Shown piece by piece: positions 61,819 through 64,000 of a stretch of DNA of 64,000 bases (position 1 is the first letter of the stretch; each line of letters begins with the position of its first letter). Below the pieces are notes generated by a model. It was not told the origin of the DNA. It worked only from the letters and a program-made list of their open reading frames with translations, and did not search any database. The translations under genes and the position numbers were made by a program. The stretch comes from Betaproteobacteria bacterium. GTDB taxonomy: Bacteria; Pseudomonadota; Gammaproteobacteria; Burkholderiales; Burkholderiaceae_C. The stretch is from NCBI GenBank assembly GCA_009919175.1, contig RGCL01000004.1, positions 1-64,000 on the forward strand, given 5' to 3'.

Positions 61819-63207
61819 TCAAAGTCCAGCGCGGATGAGCCCCACCACGCGATCGCGATCGCTCAAGGCCAGCACCTGATCCAGCGATGGGGTTTGCGGC
61901 GTGCCCAGCACCAGCACGCGAACGGGCATGGCCAACTGGGGCATCTTGAGTTGATGGGCCTGCAACACGGTCTTGATGCCTGCGGCAATGGCCGCTGCCG
62001 ACCACTCCACGGTTTGCAGGCTCTGGGCGAATTCGGCCAGCGCGGGTTTGACGGCATCGGTCACATGCTGAGCCAGATCGGCGGCGCTGGGCTGCACGGG
62101 GCCTGCCATGCGGTTGAGCCAATCGGCAAGCACACACAAGGTGTCACAGCGGTCTTTGAACAAATCGCAGCGCGCAGCCAGCCGCGCAGGGTCACCGTCC
62201 AGGGCTTGGGGCTCAAGCCAGGGCTTGACCATTTGGGCAAGCGCATCGCCCGTACACGCCTTGAGGTGCTGGGCATTGACCCACTTGAGCTTGGCTTCAT
62301 CAAACTGGGCTGCACTCTTGCCCAGGTGGTCGAGGTCGAACCAGGACAGGAATTGCTCGCGCGAAAAGATTTCGTCGTCACCGTGGCTCCAGCCCAGTCT
62401 GGCCAGGTAATTGACCATGGCATCGGGCAGATAGCCTTCGGTGCAGTACTGAGTGACAGCCTTGGCACCATTGCGCTTGCTCATTTTTTCGCCCTGCTCG
62501 TTGAGCACGGTGGGCAAGTGGGCATAGACCGGATGGGCTCGCCCCAGGGCTTGGAAGATGTGAATCTGCCGGGGGGTGTTGTTGACGTGATCGTCGCCGC
62601 GAATGACATGGGTGATGGCCATGTCGATGTCATCCACCACCACACAAAAGTTGTAGGTGGGTGTGCCGTCCGGGCGGGCGATCACCAAGTCGTCGAGTTC
62701 GGCATTGGCCACTTCGATGCGACCCTTGACCTTGTCGTCCCACACCACACTACCGCCCAGCGGGGTCTTGAAGCGCCAAACGGGTTTGACGCCTTCGGGG
62801 ATGGCGGGCAAGGTCTTGCCCGGCTCAGGCCGCCAGGTACCGTCATAGCGGGGCTTGAGCTTGGCGGCCATTTGCCGCTCGCGCAAGGCATCGAGTTCAG
62901 CCACGCTCATGTAGCAAGGGTAGACCCAGCCTTGCGCGCGCAATTGCTCGAGGACCTCCTTGTAGCGGTCCATGCGCTGCATTTGATAGAAGGGACCTTC
63001 ATCGGGGTTGAGGCCCAGCCACTGCATGCCTTCGAGGATCACGTCCACGGCCTCCTGGCTGGAGCGCTCGACATCGGTGTCTTCGATGCGCAAGATGAAA
63101 ACGCCGTCTTGTGACTTGGCAAATGCCCAGGGGTACAAGGCCGAACGGATGTTGCCCAGGTGGATAAAGCCAGTGGGCGAAGGCGCAAAGCGGGTGCGAA
63201 CGGTCAT
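61819..63207 (-). CDS. gltX: Glutamyl-tRNA synthetase
   Basis: [59 protein letters not shown]. Confidence 0.98.
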   Translation of the reverse strand: MTVRTRFAPSPTGFIHLGNIRSALYPWAFAKSQDGVFILRIEDTDVERSSQEAVDVILEGMQWLGLNPDEGPFYQMQRMDRYKEVLEQLRAQGWVYPCYMSVAELDALRERQMAAKLKPRYDGTWRPEPGKTLPAIPEGVKPVWRFKTPLGGSVVWDDKVKGRIEVANAELDDLVIARPDGTPTYNFCVVVDDIDMAITHVIRGDDHVNNTPRQIHIFQALGRAHPVYAHLPTVLNEQGEKMSKRNGAKAVTQYCTEGYLPDAMVNYLARLGWSHGDDEIFSREQFLSWFDLDHLGKSAAQFDEAKLKWVNAQHLKACTGDALAQMVKPWLEPQALDGDPARLAARCDLFKDRCDTLCVLADWLNRMAGPVQPSAADLAQHVTDAVKPALAEFAQSLQTVEWSAAAIAAGIKTVLQAHQLKMPQLAMPVRVLVLGTPQTPSLDQVLALSDRDRVVGLIRAGL

Positions 63208-63210
63208 GAT

Positions 63211-64000
63211 TTATGCCAAGGAATCCAGGCCAATCGACAAATCGGCCTTGAGGTCATCGAGGTGCTCCAGGCCAACTGCCACACGGATGAGGCCTTGACC
63301 AATGCCTGCAGCTTGACGCTGCGCTTCGGTGAGTCGGCCATGCGAGGTGCTCGCCGGATGGGTGATGATGGTTTTCACATCGCCCAGGTTGGCGGTGACC
63401 GACATGAGTCGGGTGGAGTCGATCACATGGAAGGCATTGCGCCTGAGCTCAGGGCCTTTGACATCAAAGGACAGCACCGCCCCACCCAGACCCGATTGCT
63501 GGCGCATGGCCAATGCGTGCTGCGGGTGGCTGGCAAGCCCGGGGTAATGCACACGACTGACCTGGGGGTGATCTTGCAGCCACTGCGCCAGCTCCAGTGC
63601 CTGCTGCGATTGCGCTTTCATGCGAATGCCCAAGGTCTCCATGCCCTTGAGCACCACCCAGGCGTTAAAGGGCGACAGGCTCATGCCTGCGCTGCGCATC
63701 ACTGGCACAAACGTGTTGCGCACCAGTTCCTCGGAAGCGCACAAGGCACCGGCCACCACGCGGCCCTGGCCGTCGAGGTACTTGGTGCCTGAATGGATGA
63801 TGATGTCAGCCCCCAAGCGTGCAGGCTGTTGCAGGGCTGGCGTACAAAAACAGTTGTCCACAGCCAGCAAGGCACCCGCTGCGTGGGCAATGTCAGCCAA
63901 GGCGGCAATGTCACACACCTCGGTGAGCGGATTGGTGGGCGTTTCGGCAAACAGCAACCGCGTCTGGGGCTTGACGGCGGCGCGCCAGGCCTGCACATCG
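63211..64000 (-). CDS. metZ: O-succinylhomoserine sulfhydrylase / Cys-Met metabolism PLP enzyme, C-terminal portion (runs off the window)
   Basis: LLFAETPTNPLTEVCDIAALADIAH; IIIHSGTKYLDGQGRVVAGALC (PLP Lys); SSLG-like NLGDVKTIITHPASTSHGRLTEAQRQAAGI. Confidence 0.88.
   Translation of the reverse strand, partial: DVQAWRAAVKPQTRLLFAETPTNPLTEVCDIAALADIAHAAGALLAVDNCFCTPALQQPARLGADIIIHSGTKYLDGQGRVVAGALCASEELVRNTFVPVMRSAGMSLSPFNAWVVLKGMETLGIRMKAQSQQALELAQWLQDHPQVSRVHYPGLASHPQHALAMRQQSGLGGAVLSFDVKGPELRRNAFHVIDSTRLMSVTANLGDVKTIITHPASTSHGRLTEAQRQAAGIGQGLIRVAVGLEHLDDLKADLSIGLDSLA

Overview
The window looks like a contiguous stretch of a Burkholderiales chromosome, probably Comamonadaceae-like (inferred from gene content and synteny; not tested by search). 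Most of it is conserved housekeeping sequence: darP(partial)-mog-mtnN, cysE, trmJ, suhB, mutS, uppP, glnS, a complete 14-gene nuoA-N operon preceded by tpiA-secG-tRNA-Leu, rpsO-pnp, tsaD, prfB with its programmed +1 frameshift, pepN, fbp, tRNA-Thr, hemE, apaH, rhlE, dcd, a tRNA-Ala/Glu/Asp cluster, gltX and metZ(partial). About 36.5-54.9 kb is an acyl-CoA catabolic block. It has a + strand arm (acyl-CoA dehydrogenase, thiolase, crotonase, livHMGF, acyl-CoA ligase, periplasmic binding protein) converging on a - strand arm (crotonase, SDR, carboxyltransferase, acyl-CoA dehydrogenase, biotin carboxylase, AidB-like dehydrogenase) that resembles atu/liu acyclic-terpene or leucine degradation modules. 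I saw no CRISPR array, transposon, prophage or defence system, and I do not see a clear undescribed multi-gene system. The most unusual signal is a tRNA-Glu(TTC) gene whose 5' acceptor strand and positions 8-9 are missing because it abuts the CCA end of tRNA-Ala, directly next to gltX. Secondary signals are alternative hairpins between rpsO and pnp, an 18-bp dyad upstream of livH, a 12-mer shared by two tRNA promoters, and a short tandem repeat in the RhlE tail.
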